A stretch of DNA of 64,000 nt from Tepidisphaeraceae bacterium (GTDB lineage Bacteria > Planctomycetota > Phycisphaerae > Tepidisphaerales > Tepidisphaeraceae), in the NCBI GenBank assembly GCA_035998445.1, contig DASYHQ010000005.1, forward strand, positions 120,579-184,578. The letters are read 5' to 3'. Below, piece by piece: positions 27,372 through 36,605 of this stretch. The translations under genes and the position numbers were made by a program. A model generated the notes under the pieces. It was not told the origin of the DNA and made no database searches. It worked only from the letters and a program-made list of their open reading frames with translations. Every line of letters begins with the position of its first letter. Positions within the stretch are counted from its first letter, which is position 1.

Positions 27372-27647
27372 TTACTTGGACTTCGTCGCGTCCTGCTGGG
27401 TGGCGTCGGGGGACGAGTCCGGGGCAGGCGTGACGACGGTTCGGCGTTGGGTTTCAACTTCCTTCACGACCGCGCCGTCCTGGGTTTCGCGGACCCGCTC
27501 GCGGGTGCGGGTGGCAACCTTGCCGTCCTCGGAGACGGTGGTGCCCTGATCACGGGTGACGACCTCGCCGCTCTCGCAACCGACCGTTGCCAGAACGGGG
27601 GCTACCAGGATGGCGGTTGCGAGGAGGCTGTTGAACTTGCGCTGCAT
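27372..27647 (-). CDS. Small putative lipoprotein (91 aa)
   Basis: Starts MQRKFNSLLATAILVAPVLA with a lipobox-like TVGC; Cys would be lipidated. The mature part is a polar beta-like repeat rich in Thr, Val and Arg, followed by a Pro/Asp/Gln-rich tail. AAAAGGAG lies 6 bp before the ATG at 27647. Probably anchored to a membrane; function unknown. Confidence 0.65.
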   Translation of the reverse strand: MQRKFNSLLATAILVAPVLATVGCESGEVVTRDQGTTVSEDGKVATRTRERVRETQDGAVVKEVETQRRTVVTPAPDSSPDATQQDATKSK

Positions 27648-27883
27648 AATGAACTCCTTTTCTAAAAGTACGTTAGCGATCCGCAAAACGAGGGCCAACG
27701 TTGGGTTCGCCAATCGATCGATGCTTACGGTCATACCTGAAGACCACAAACCTGTGACAGAATGAACCGCGTCGCGTCCGGCTGTCGTGGTCGGCAGGAC
27801 TTTCGCCGATCACACGACCGCGTCAGCGTCGGGTTGCACTTGCACAACATTTGCAGGCATGGGGTGCTGCAAAGGATGGTCTC

Positions 27884-28240
27884 ATGGCGAACGCAATCCT
27901 GATCATTCAGCCGTACTGGTCGGCGGGCACGTGGGTGTTCGATGATCCCGCGACCGGACTCGTGCGCGAGCCGTTCGTGTGCGGCATCCCTGAGATGATC
28001 GACCGCATCGTCGCCGCCGCGGGCATCGCCAACGCCCGCACGGGCTTTCGGCTGCTGTTCAGCGAGAAGCCCTTCCCGGGCCATCAGGCCGCCTTTGCCC
28101 GCTCCCGGACCGAGCATGGCGGCACCTGGTATCGCGATGAAGGCACCGGCGCTGAAGGATGGCTCTGCCCTGCATTATTCAAATACTTCGATGCGGCTCC
28201 GCAGAACCTGTACGCACGTGCAGAACCGATCAACGATTGA
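27884..28240 (+). CDS. DUF6717 family protein
   Basis: 118 residues: MANAILIIQPYWSAGTWVFD, then LVREPFVCGIPEMIDRIV, which I associate with DUF6717, a family of unknown function common in Planctomycetota. It has no signal or membrane segment. AAAGGATGG precedes the ATG at 27884. The C-terminal GTGAEGWLCPALFKYF is also typical. Confidence 0.7.
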   Translation: MANAILIIQPYWSAGTWVFDDPATGLVREPFVCGIPEMIDRIVAAAGIANARTGFRLLFSEKPFPGHQAAFARSRTEHGGTWYRDEGTGAEGWLCPALFKYFDAAPQNLYARAEPIND

Positions 28241-28383
28241 GCTGGCGCAGACCGGGTGCCCGGCCGACTTGCCGCATGGTTCACAAGGCCAACGACGGTG
28301 CTGCCGGGGCAGATAGTCGCGTTGCGGAAGTTCGGACGGCATTGGTGCCGACGATTCCCCCTCCCGCTACTTCAAACGCCCTT

Positions 28384-28412
28384 TTGACACCCCTCCGCCC
28401 TGCCGGTATCGT
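28384..28412 (+). promoter_or_regulatory. Promoter of ilvC
   Basis: Perfect TTGACA (28384-28389), 17 bp, TATCGT (28407-28412). No leader peptide or T-box is visible in the short leader. Confidence 0.65.
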
Positions 28413-28444
28413 GCCCCGCTCGATTTTTCTTAAAGGAAACGACG

Positions 28445-29464
28445 ATGGCTGAGCCGCTCAAGATGGTGTACGAAAAAGACGCCCCGATCGATGCCCTGAA
28501 GGGCAAGACCGTGGCAATCATTGGTTTTGGCAGCCAGGGCCACGCCCATGGGCTGAACCTGCGTGAGAGCGGCGTAAAGGTGATCGTCGCCAACCGCCGC
28601 GATTCGGCTAATGGTCGCCTGGCGATCGAGAACGGCTTTGAGCCCGTCAGCGTCGCCGACGCCACCAAGCAGGCTGACCTGATCATCATCACCCTGCCCG
28701 ACGAGGTGCAGCCGGAGGTGTGGAACGCCAGCATCGCGCCCAACCTGAAGCCCACGACCGCCATCGGTGTGACGCACGGCTTCAACGTGCACTTTAAGAC
28801 GATCGTGCCGCCGACGCAGAACGACGTGCTGCTGGTGGCCCCCAAGGGCCCCGGGCACCTCGTGCGGTCGGAGTTCGTGAAGGGTGGCGGCGTGCCCTGC
28901 CTGCTGGCCATCCACCAGGACGCCACCGGCAACGCCCGCAAGATCGGCCTCGCCTGGGCGCGCGGCATCGGTGGCGCCCGCAGCGGCATCATCGAGACGA
29001 CGTTCAAGGATGAGTGCGAGACCGACCTGTTCGGCGAACAAGCCGTGCTGTGCGGCGGCCTGTCGGCCCTCATCAAGGCGGGCTTTGAAACGCTGACCGA
29101 AGCTGGCTACCCGCCGGAGATGGCCTACTTCGAGTGCATGCACGAGGTGAAGCTGATCGTCGACCTGATGTACGTCGGCGGCCTCGACTACATGCGTTAC
29201 AGCATCAGCAACACCGCCGAATGGGGCGATCTGGTCACCGGCCCGCGCATCATCACCGAAGAGACGAAGAAGGAGATGCGCAAGGTGCTGGCCGAGATTC
29301 AGGACGGCACGTTCGCCAGGAACTTCCGCGCCGAATACGAAGGCGGCATGAAGAACTTCAAGCGCCTCTACGAAGCCGACAACAATCACCCGGTTGAAGT
29401 CACCGGCCGCAAGCTGCGCGCCATGATGCCCTGGCTGAACGCCAAGACGCCCCCGACGGCGTAA
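28445..29464 (+). CDS. ilvC: Ketol-acid reductoisomerase (NADP+)
   Basis: 339 residues, class I KARI. The cofactor loop is [17 protein letters not shown] followed by ANRRDS, where Arg and Ser favour NADPH. The Mg-binding helices include [14 protein letters not shown] and the [13 protein letters not shown] region. It isomerises and reduces acetolactate or acetohydroxybutyrate in valine, leucine and isoleucine synthesis. AAAGGA lies before the ATG, a TTGACA promoter lies upstream and a strong terminator follows, so it is a single-gene unit; ilvB/N are not next to it. Confidence 0.97.
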   Translation: MAEPLKMVYEKDAPIDALKGKTVAIIGFGSQGHAHGLNLRESGVKVIVANRRDSANGRLAIENGFEPVSVADATKQADLIIITLPDEVQPEVWNASIAPNLKPTTAIGVTHGFNVHFKTIVPPTQNDVLLVAPKGPGHLVRSEFVKGGGVPCLLAIHQDATGNARKIGLAWARGIGGARSGIIETTFKDECETDLFGEQAVLCGGLSALIKAGFETLTEAGYPPEMAYFECMHEVKLIVDLMYVGGLDYMRYSISNTAEWGDLVTGPRIITEETKKEMRKVLAEIQDGTFARNFRAEYEGGMKNFKRLYEADNNHPVEVTGRKLRAMMPWLNAKTPPTA

Positions 29465-29497
29465 GGCCGGCCGGGCTGCTGCGACACAACGAACGAA

Positions 29498-29530
29498 GGG
29501 CGACCGAGTATCGGTCGCCCTTCTTGTTTT
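29498..29530 (+). terminator. Rho-independent terminator of ilvC
   Basis: Perfect 10-bp stem GGGCGACCGA / TCGGTCGCCC, 3-nt loop, then TTCTTGTTTT. Confidence 0.92.
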
Positions 29531-29564
29531 GGGATAACGATCTCATCCACTGCAGCAGGCTGCG

Positions 29565-30545
29565 CTACCGCACCGGTTCACTCGCGATCTGTTCACGGGC
29601 GGCCGCGATGCGATCGGCGGCGCTGGACTTGGGACTGAGCGCCGCGGCTTCGTCGAGCCACGCGATCGCCTGCTCTGAATTGCCGTTGCTGTAGGTCACC
29701 TGTGCCTTGAAGGCCATCAGCAACTGCCGCTGTTCGACGCTGGGATCGACGTCGGCGATCAGGCGGTCGAGCCGTTCGATGACCTGCGGAAATCGGGCCG
29801 CGTCCAGCATGGGGTAGATTTCGTTCTGCACGACCCGGTCGATCGCGCCTTGTGCGAGCAGCGGCTGGTACTTCTCCTTCAGGTGCAGGTCGTTCGTCGG
29901 ATCGAGCGAGACGATCTCGGTCATCGTCGGCGCGTACCAGCCGGCGGCGAATGACGAGGAAGTCTCGAGGCCGCGGTGGAGGTGGCGCGCGCGATCGGCG
30001 CCGTCCGACTGTCGGGCGGTCGCGAACGCTTCGTCGCGGGTTAGCTTCTTCTGATGCAGGTCGCGCACTAGCGCGACCATCACGGCGGCGTCGCCGGTAG
30101 GGATGATGACCTGCCCGTACGGCACGCCGTGCGAATCCAGCGCGACAACCGCTGGCAAGCTGGTGATGCCCAGCCGCTCGGCCCACACGGTGTACTTTGG
30201 ATCGACTGGCGCCTCATCCTCTTTGCCCGCGGGGAAATCGGCCCGAACCAGTGTGAAGTTGCGAGTAGAGGTGCTGGTGAACTGCTCGCTCAGCATCGTG
30301 GGTGCGACGACGTCCGACGCCGCGTTCCAGCCGCTGCCTGAGAACCAGATGAGCGTGTCCTTCCCCGCGCTCGCCGCCTGCTGCATCCCCTGCCCGATGC
30401 TGGCCGTCCACGCGGCCGCGCCAGTGGAGTGCGACGTGACTACCACGTTGTCGGCGGCCGATACGGGCGTTCCCATGACCGCAACGCTCGCGACAGCGAT
30501 AGCCATCGCGCCGGCTATGCGAACGATTCGACTTACTGCTTTCAT
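29565..30545 (-). CDS. Secreted thioredoxin-fold protein without CxxC
   Basis: 326 residues. A signal peptide (MKAVSRIVRIAGAMAIAVAS...TPVSAADN) is followed by a thioredoxin-like domain: KDTLIWFSGSGWNAASDVV occupies the active-site region and ITSLPAVVALDSHG supplies the cis-Pro. The catalytic Cys pair is replaced (SGWNAAS), so it should not be redox-active. The C-terminal third (LLMAFKAQVTYSNGNSEQAI) resembles a TPR-like helical repeat. Probably periplasmic. The ATG at 30545 has GGAG 8 bp upstream. Confidence 0.65.
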   Translation of the reverse strand: MKAVSRIVRIAGAMAIAVASVAVMGTPVSAADNVVVTSHSTGAAAWTASIGQGMQQAASAGKDTLIWFSGSGWNAASDVVAPTMLSEQFTSTSTRNFTLVRADFPAGKEDEAPVDPKYTVWAERLGITSLPAVVALDSHGVPYGQVIIPTGDAAVMVALVRDLHQKKLTRDEAFATARQSDGADRARHLHRGLETSSSFAAGWYAPTMTEIVSLDPTNDLHLKEKYQPLLAQGAIDRVVQNEIYPMLDAARFPQVIERLDRLIADVDPSVEQRQLLMAFKAQVTYSNGNSEQAIAWLDEAAALSPKSSAADRIAAAREQIASEPVR

Positions 30546-30571
30546 GTTCACCACTCCAGTTTACCTGACCC

Positions 30572-30652
30572 GTCATCCTGAGGTACTCCGAAGGATCTCT
30601 TCTTTCCCGAAGCGAATACGGGGGGAGATCCTTCGGAGTACCTCAGGATGAC
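30572..30652. repeat. CCTGAGGTAC-family palindrome, copy 1
   Basis: Arms around CATCCTGAGGTACTCCGAAG (from 30574) and its complement, ending 30652, form a 28-bp stem. Related elements lie at 37853, 47823, 49882 and, as a half, 51653. Confidence 0.9.
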
Positions 30653-30693
30653 GATGGGGCGTCTGTTTCAGAACCTAAGGAAAAACTTATGTG

Positions 30694-31383
30694 CTACACC
30701 GACAGATACTTCGCGATCTTCGCCTCGTTCACCTGCGCCCGCAGGTCTTCATGAACGATCTTGCCGGTCTCCACCACCAGCAATCGGTCGGCCACCTCAA
30801 GCGTGAAGCTCAGCACCTGTTCCGACACGATGATCGTGACGTCGCGCATCTTCTTGATCTCGTTCAGCGCCCGGGCGATGTCCTTGATGATCGACGGCTG
30901 GATGCCCTCGGTCGGTTCGTCCAGCAATAGCACTTTAGGATTGCTGACCAGCGCCCGCGCGATAGCCAGCTGTTGCTGCTGGCCACCCGACAGGTTGCCG
31001 CCGCGGCGTTTGCGCATGTCTTTCAGCACGGGGAACAGGTCGTAAATGTAGTCGGGGATGCGCTTCGGCCGAACCGTTTCTAGTCCGGCCTTGATGTTGT
31101 CCTCGACCGTCATCAGCGAGAAGATCTGCCGGCCCTGCGGCACGAAGGCTAGGCCGTGCTTCACACGTTTCCAGCTGTCCATCTTCCCCACCTCGCGACC
31201 GTCGAGTTCGATGGAGCCGGAACGGCTCTTCAGCACGCCGATGACCGACTTCATCAGCGTGGTCTTGCCCATGCCGTTGCGCCCCATGATCGCGAGCGTC
31301 TCGCCCTTCTTCACGCCGAACGACATGTTGTGGATGATCTCGCTCTGGCCGTAGGCGACGTTCAGGTCTTTCACTTCCAGCAT
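30694..31383 (-). CDS. urtE: Urea/amide ABC transporter ATPase UrtE
   Basis: 229 residues starting MLEVKDLNVAYGQSEIIHNM. Walker A GRNGMGKTT, signature NLSGGQQQQLAIARAL, Walker B VLLLDEPTEGIQPS. LivF-type ATPases of this kind power branched-chain amino-acid, urea or amide uptake. It is last in the urtABCDE order. The frame extends to 31452, but that part comes from the inverted repeat. AAGT-type SD is weak. Confidence 0.93.
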   Translation of the reverse strand: MLEVKDLNVAYGQSEIIHNMSFGVKKGETLAIMGRNGMGKTTLMKSVIGVLKSRSGSIELDGREVGKMDSWKRVKHGLAFVPQGRQIFSLMTVEDNIKAGLETVRPKRIPDYIYDLFPVLKDMRKRRGGNLSGGQQQQLAIARALVSNPKVLLLDEPTEGIQPSIIKDIARALNEIKKMRDVTIIVSEQVLSFTLEVADRLLVVETGKIVHEDLRAQVNEAKIAKYLSV

Positions 31384-31403
31384 CTGCGATGCTCCGTTTG
31401 CGG

Positions 31404-31492
31404 TTTCCGTAGGGGCAGGCCTCCGTGCCTGCCCTTCTTCGTTCTCAGGCACGCTCGAAGAGGGCAGGCACGGAGGCCTGCCCCTACGGAAA
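31404..31492. repeat. Perfect 32-bp inverted repeat between urtD and urtE
   Basis: Arms 31404-31435 and 31461-31492 pair without mismatch (core GGGGCAGGCCTCCGTGCC), with a 25-nt loop. It starts 2 bp after the urtD stop, so it could weaken transcription of urtE relative to urtD. Confidence 0.95.
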
Positions 31493-31494
31493 CG

Positions 31495-32241
31495 CTAATG
31501 TCCCAAGTAAACCTCGATCACCTTCTCGTTGTTCTGCACCTCATCCATGCTGCCCTCGGCCAGCAGCTTGCCCTGGTGCATCACGGTGACCTTGTGGGCG
31601 ATCTCGCGAACGAAGTTCATGTCGTGCTCGATCACCAGCACCACGCGGCCGCTGCAGATGCGCCGCAGCAGCTCGGCGGTCTGCTGACGCTCGCGGACGC
31701 TCATGCCGGCGACGGGTTCGTCCAGCATTACCAGTTCCGGGTCGGCGATCAGCAGCATGCCGATCTCCAGCCACTGCTTCTGCCCGTGGCTCAGCAGTTC
31801 GCCGCGCGTGTGCAGCATGTCGGCGAGGTATATTTCCCGCGCGACCTCTTCCACGCGGTTCTTGATCTCGGCGGTGCGGGCGAAGAAGAGCGAGCCCATC
31901 ACCGTGCGGCCGGTGGGGTGCGACAGCTCGAGGTTCTCGAAGACCGTCAGCTTCGGGTAGATCGACGGCGTCTGGAACTTCCGGCTGACGCCCATCTTCA
32001 CGATGTTCTGCTCGGCCTTGCCCAGCAATTCCTGGTTCTTGAACATCACGCTGCCCCCCGTGGCGCGGGTCTTGCCGCAGATGAGATCCAGGAGCGTCGT
32101 CTTCCCGGCGCCGTTGGGGCCGATGACGACGCGCACCTCGTGCTGTTCAACGTAGAACGTGAGATCGTCGACCGCTTTGAAGCCGTCGAACGAGACGGTG
32201 AGGTGCTCGATGCCGAGCGCGTAGCTGCTTCGGTTGCCCAT
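31495..32241 (-). CDS. urtD: Urea/amide ABC transporter ATPase UrtD
   Basis: 248 residues, LivG type. Walker A GPNGAGKTT, the UrtD-specific signature LSHGQKQWLEIGM, Walker B LVMLDEPVAGMS, switch His in VVLVIEHDMNF. It pairs with UrtE on the UrtBC permease. Its ATG lies 3 bp after the urtC stop, implying coupled translation. Confidence 0.95.
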   Translation of the reverse strand: MGNRSSYALGIEHLTVSFDGFKAVDDLTFYVEQHEVRVVIGPNGAGKTTLLDLICGKTRATGGSVMFKNQELLGKAEQNIVKMGVSRKFQTPSIYPKLTVFENLELSHPTGRTVMGSLFFARTAEIKNRVEEVAREIYLADMLHTRGELLSHGQKQWLEIGMLLIADPELVMLDEPVAGMSVRERQQTAELLRRICSGRVVLVIEHDMNFVREIAHKVTVMHQGKLLAEGSMDEVQNNEKVIEVYLGH

Positions 32242-32244
32242 GTG

Positions 32245-33435
32245 TTAGTTCCCGGTAGTGTTGACGGTGTTGGGGACGATGGCCGGCGCGGTGCTATCGA
32301 AGCCGCTGGCGACGGCCTTCGGTCGGCGGCTGCCGAGCTTCTTGAACAGCGGCGCGACGTAGTCGTCGTAAATGCCGGCCAGCCCGTTGGGGAAGTACCG
32401 CGTGACGACGATGAACACGCCGCCCATCAGAAAGTACCACATCGCCGGGTACTGTTCAGAAAACCACGTGCGCCCGAACTGCACCACCAGCGCACCGTAA
32501 ACGGCGCCGATCAGCGACATGCGCCCCCCGACCGCGCAGAAGATGACCATGTAGATCGACGGTTCGATCGTCACCAGCTTCGGCGACATGAAGCCGACGT
32601 TCATCACGAACAGCCCCCCACCGAGCGCCGAGATGATGGCCGCCACCACGAACGCGAAGCGCTTGATGTTGGCGGCGTCGTAGCCGCTGAACCGCACGCG
32701 ATCCTCTTCGTCCCGCAGCGCCACCAGCAGGCGCCCCAGCTTGCTGTTCAAAATGCCACGGCAGACCAGGATGCACGCCAGCAGCAGAACGCTCGTGGTG
32801 AAGTACAGCGTGTACTGGGCGGACGTGGTGCGGATGTCCCACCCCCACATCGTGCGCAGATCGGTGATGCCGTTGATGCCGCCCGTCCACCCCTGGCGGG
32901 TGACGAAGAGCATCTCCATGATCCACGCCAGCGCCTGCGTGATGATCGCGAAGTACACGCCCGCCACGCGGCGCTTGAAGATCGCGGTGCCCAGCAGGTA
33001 GGCCAGCACCGACGGCACGACGAACATCAGGATGATCGAGACCGGCAGGCTCTTGAAGCCGTACCAGAACCAGGGCAGCTCGGTAATCTGGTTCCAGTCC
33101 ATGAAGTCGGGCAGGCCGAGGGTCGTCAGCGCCTTCATCTGATCACTGGTCGCCTCCAACGCGATGTTGCGGGCCGCTTCGAGCTTCAGGAAGGCGGCGA
33201 TGCAGTAACCGCCCAGCCCCCAGAAGACGCCCTGGCCGAGGCTGAGGATGCCGCCGTGCCCCCAGCAGACGACCAGCCCGATGGCGACGAACGCGTAACT
33301 GAGGTACTTGGCCATCAGGTTCAGGCGGAAGACGTCGAGCGCCATCGGGAAGACCACCAGCAGCAGCGCCGCCAGGATGCCGAGGCCGATCGCGCCGCTC
33401 TTGCCACCGAGGAACACGTTGTAGAACTTGCTCAT
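32245..33435 (-). CDS. urtC: Urea/amide ABC transporter permease UrtC
   Basis: 396 residues with about ten hydrophobic helices; LivM type. Recognisable parts are CWGHGGILSLGQGVFWGLGGY near the N-terminus (kept short here: GHGGILSLGQ), RVAGVYFAIITQALAW in the cytosolic coupling loop and FRFSGYDAANIKRFAFVV-like sequence around residue 250. It forms the channel with UrtB. Located 36 bp after urtB in the operon. The C-terminal ~30 residues are poorly conserved. Confidence 0.94.
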   Translation of the reverse strand: MSKFYNVFLGGKSGAIGLGILAALLLVVFPMALDVFRLNLMAKYLSYAFVAIGLVVCWGHGGILSLGQGVFWGLGGYCIAAFLKLEAARNIALEATSDQMKALTTLGLPDFMDWNQITELPWFWYGFKSLPVSIILMFVVPSVLAYLLGTAIFKRRVAGVYFAIITQALAWIMEMLFVTRQGWTGGINGITDLRTMWGWDIRTTSAQYTLYFTTSVLLLACILVCRGILNSKLGRLLVALRDEEDRVRFSGYDAANIKRFAFVVAAIISALGGGLFVMNVGFMSPKLVTIEPSIYMVIFCAVGGRMSLIGAVYGALVVQFGRTWFSEQYPAMWYFLMGGVFIVVTRYFPNGLAGIYDDYVAPLFKKLGSRRPKAVASGFDSTAPAIVPNTVNTTGN

Positions 33436-33471
33436 AACCCTTTACCTCCGGTTTCCCATGCCAGCGGAGAA

Positions 33472-34419
33472 TCAGCGGCGAACCTTCTGGGCGAACAGGC
33501 CCTGCGGGCGCATCATCAGGATGACGATGACCGCCAGCAGCACGAAGACCTTCGCCAGCACACCGGTCAGGAAGAACTCGAGGATCGACTGCGCCTGCCC
33601 GATCGCGAAGGCCGAGATCAGCGTGCCGATCAGGCTGCCCGCCCCACCGAAGACCACGACGATGAACGTGTCGACGATGTACGCGCTGCCGGCCGTCGGT
33701 GAGACGGACCCGATCGTCGTGAAGCCCGCCCCGGCGATGCCCGCGATGCCGCAGCCCAGGGCGAAGGTCACACGGTCGGTGCGCTTCGTGTTGATGCCGA
33801 CGGCGCCCGCCATCGCGCGGTTCATCGTGGTCGCCCGCACGCGCAGGCCCCAGCGCGAGCGGTACAGCAGCAGGTAGACCAACAGCAGCATGCCGATCGA
33901 CATGCCGAGCATCAGCAGGCCGTTCAGCGGGATGTCGATCTGCTCGGTCGGCGCCCACGAGCCCATGAGCCAGTCCGGCAGCGTCGCCGACGTCTCGCGG
34001 GCGCCGAAGAGCTGGCGGAAGCATTCCTGCATCACCATGCTCACGCCCCACGTCGCCAGCAGCGTGTCGAGCGGGCGGTTGTAGAGGTGGCGGATCAGCG
34101 AGAACTCAACCAGGTAGCCGACGATGAACGCCGCGACGAACGCGCCCACCACCGCCAGTGGGAAGTAGTACGGCATGAAGTCGGGGAACGATTCCATGAC
34201 GAACGTCGACATGATCGCCGTCACGTACGCGCCGAGCGTCAGGAACTCACCGTGGGCCATGTTGATGACGCGCATCTGGCCGAAGATGATCGCCAGCCCC
34301 AGCGACATCAGCAGGAAGACCGAGAAGAGGCTCAGCCCCGCGAACCCCTGCATGAGGAAGATCGCCTTGTACTCATCCCAGCTCGTCTGCGCGAGCATTG
34401 GGAGCATCATGTGCATCAT
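33472..34419 (-). CDS. urtB: Urea/amide ABC transporter permease UrtB
   Basis: 315 residues, LivH type with eight or so helices: LGLAIIFGQMRVINMAHGE, then a long-known ATTMNRAMAGAVGINTKR coupling region and GSLIGTLISAFAIGQ. I start it at the ATG at 34419 (MMHMMLPMLAQTSWDEY), since the upstream part of the frame is an inverted repeat. It forms the transporter channel with UrtC. A palindromic spacer separates it from urtA. Confidence 0.93.
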   Translation of the reverse strand: MMHMMLPMLAQTSWDEYKAIFLMQGFAGLSLFSVFLLMSLGLAIIFGQMRVINMAHGEFLTLGAYVTAIMSTFVMESFPDFMPYYFPLAVVGAFVAAFIVGYLVEFSLIRHLYNRPLDTLLATWGVSMVMQECFRQLFGARETSATLPDWLMGSWAPTEQIDIPLNGLLMLGMSIGMLLLVYLLLYRSRWGLRVRATTMNRAMAGAVGINTKRTDRVTFALGCGIAGIAGAGFTTIGSVSPTAGSAYIVDTFIVVVFGGAGSLIGTLISAFAIGQAQSILEFFLTGVLAKVFVLLAVIVILMMRPQGLFAQKVRR

Positions 34420-34434
34420 CGCGAACTCCGGGTT

Positions 34435-34567
34435 GGGATTGCCGAATGCCGATTGCCAAATGTCGAGTGAAAAGCGAGCGCCCAAGCATTGCCTTTCATT
34501 CGGCAATCGGCATTCGGCATTCGGCAATCCCGCCTGCCCCCTCTCCCGGCGCGTGCCGGGAGAGGGC
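34435..34567. repeat. Two palindromes in the urtA-urtB spacer
   Basis: First, GGGATTGCCGAATGCCGAT (34435 on) pairs with its complement ending 34531. Second, CCCTCTCCCGGC / GCCGGGAGAGGG (34539-34566) is a 12-bp stem with a 4-nt loop, lying 16 bp after the urtA stop. The second could reduce read-through and make urtA the most abundant transcript part, as is common for binding-protein genes. No T-run follows. Confidence 0.85.
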
Positions 34568-34582
34568 AGCGGCGGTCACGGC

Positions 34583-35863
34583 TTACTGATACCCCTTCGG
34601 GAACGGGTTCGGCTCGATCAGGTCGGCCGACTCGGCGATCAGCTTGAACTGACCGTCCGCCTGCATCTCACCAATGCGGGCCTTCGACCACAGGTGATGG
34701 TTCTCGTGGATGCGCACGTACCCCTCGGGCGCTTCCTTGAACTCCACCCCGGTCGACGCGGCGGCGATCTTGTCGACGTCGAAGCTGCCGGCCTTCTCGA
34801 CCGTCAACTTCCACAGCCACGGCCCCAGGTACGCGGCCTGCGTCACGTCGCCGATGACCGCGTCCTTGCCCCATCGGGCCTTGAAGGCCTCGACGAACTT
34901 CTTGTTGTTCTCGTTGTCCAGGCTTTGGAAGTACTTCATGCAGGCGTAGAAGCCCTTCACGTTCTCGCCACCGATGCCGAGAATCTCGTCCTCGGTCGTC
35001 GAGATCGTCAGCAGGATCTGGTTCTTCCTGGCCAGCGACTCACCGGTGATGCCTGCGGCCTTCAGCTGCTTGTACCAGCTGACGTTCGAGCCACCGACGA
35101 CGATCGAGTAGATGCAGTCGGGCTTGGCCAGCTTCACCTTGTTGATCAGCGAGCCGAAGTTCGTGTGGCCGAGCGGGTAGTATTCCTCGCCCACCACCTT
35201 GCACCCCTGCAGGAAACGCTCGATGTGGATGCGGGCGATCTTGTTGCTGGTGCGCGGCCAGATGTAGTCCGAGCCGATCAGGAAGAACGTCTTGGAACCC
35301 TTCTCCTTGTGGGCCCAATCCAAGCCGTAAATGATCTGCTGCGTGGCCTCCTGACCGGTGTAGATCACGTTCTTCGAGGCCTCCAGGCCCTCGTAGAACG
35401 TGGGGTAGTACAGCATGCCGTTCTCCTTCTCGAAGATCGGCAGCACGGCCTTGCGGCTGGCGCTGGTCCAGCAACCGAAGACGGTCGCGACCTTGTCGTT
35501 GATCAGCAGCTTCTTGGCCTTCTCGGCGAACGTCGGCCAGTCGCTGGCGCCGTCCTCCTGAATGATCTTGATCTGCCGGCCCAGCACGCCACCCGCGGCG
35601 TTGATCTGCTCGATCGCCAGTTGCTCGGCCCAGACCGACCCGGTCTCGCTGATCGCCATCGTGCCGGTGGTCGAGTGCAGCTGACCGACGGTCACTTCCG
35701 TATCGGTGATCGCCAGACCGGTGGTGTTCACCTCGGCGGTCGGCATCATCTGGGCCGTGGCCGACATCGGCGCGATCGCCAACGTCGCCGCGAGCACGGC
35801 CTTTCCGTAGTGGTTGGTCGCCCAGCGGGCGACGCAGTCTTTGAGTGCGGACGTAAAACGCAT
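34583..35863 (-). CDS. urtA: Urea/short-chain amide ABC transporter substrate-binding protein UrtA
   Basis: 426 residues. A signal sequence (AVLAATLAIAPMSATA) is followed by a type I periplasmic binding fold: VTVGQLHSTTGTMAISE, FGCWTSASRKAVLPIFEK, LYYPTFYEGLEASKNVIYTG, typical of UrtA/AmiC-like proteins that bind urea or amides. It delivers substrate to UrtBC. AGGGAG precedes the ATG at 35863. The operon is divergent from fmdA, so substrate may be formamide or other amides as well as urea. Confidence 0.95.
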   Translation of the reverse strand: MRFTSALKDCVARWATNHYGKAVLAATLAIAPMSATAQMMPTAEVNTTGLAITDTEVTVGQLHSTTGTMAISETGSVWAEQLAIEQINAAGGVLGRQIKIIQEDGASDWPTFAEKAKKLLINDKVATVFGCWTSASRKAVLPIFEKENGMLYYPTFYEGLEASKNVIYTGQEATQQIIYGLDWAHKEKGSKTFFLIGSDYIWPRTSNKIARIHIERFLQGCKVVGEEYYPLGHTNFGSLINKVKLAKPDCIYSIVVGGSNVSWYKQLKAAGITGESLARKNQILLTISTTEDEILGIGGENVKGFYACMKYFQSLDNENNKKFVEAFKARWGKDAVIGDVTQAAYLGPWLWKLTVEKAGSFDVDKIAAASTGVEFKEAPEGYVRIHENHHLWSKARIGEMQADGQFKLIAESADLIEPNPFPKGYQ

Positions 35864-36605
35864 GCGGATCTCCCTAAGAAGGAATGGAACGAGAAGAACG
35901 TTTCTACCGATTACATTTGAAACGACGGCGTCGGGAAGACTTCGTCGAAACTGCACACGATCAATGCCCGTCAGCGTGCGGTAACAAGTGGTGCCCGCAG
36001 GTCCCATCACAAACGCCGTACCAGCATCGATAGCCGTCCCGCGATCGGGCGATTTGCAAAGTCGTCGCCGTCGCGCCGTTGCGCCAAATCGACCGATTTC
36101 TCGCGGCGATGCAGACGATCTTCGTGCGTCGCCTGGCGATGCGACGATCGATGGTTGCTGCCCCGCGCGCGCGATCCCAACATCACGACGTAAACGAACA
36201 ACGCTTAAGCAGAACCTACGGCACCGCTTATTCTGTGCGCGGGGTCGCCCTGCTCCTGAGCAACCACGCAACGGCACGCGACGAAACGAGATCGCTGCAT
36301 GCGTGCGCACCGAACGCACGGCGGCACGCGGCGCGTCGGTGGTTTCTCATCACATATAGCCATCGCCACGCGTCCGCCCCTCGCGTCGCCGTTAGCGGCA
36401 CGCGCGCCGCTGCGCTCACCCATCGTGTTCAATCACGGCTGCTCAGCTCGCGGCACTGGCTTTGCAATGTTGCGCCTCGCTGGTCCGTGACCGGTGCGTT
36501 GTCGGGAAGCACGCGCTCGTCCTCACCACGGTCAACAACCCGTGTGGCCGCTATGGGCAGTGGCGCCGTTGTCGTGCGAACCTCCAAACCGTTGAAAGGC
36601 GATTC
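35864..36605. other. Divergent control region between urtA and fmdA
   Basis: About 740 bp without a gene I can support. AAAGGCG precedes fmdA. I looked for a guanidine-I riboswitch (CTAGGG-type conserved words) and for a sigma-54 promoter and found neither. The region is rich in CGnCGC words and has only a short AT-rich stretch near 35910-35925. Confidence 0.4.

Noticed and set aside
31156..33702. 848-codon plus-strand frame opposite urtB-urtE
   Set aside because: It is the antisense of clear transporter genes and is rich in Arg, His and Gln as expected from reversed high-GC codons.
35864..36605. Guanidine-I or other riboswitch upstream of urtA/fmdA
   Set aside because: I looked for the conserved ykkC words on both strands and did not find them.
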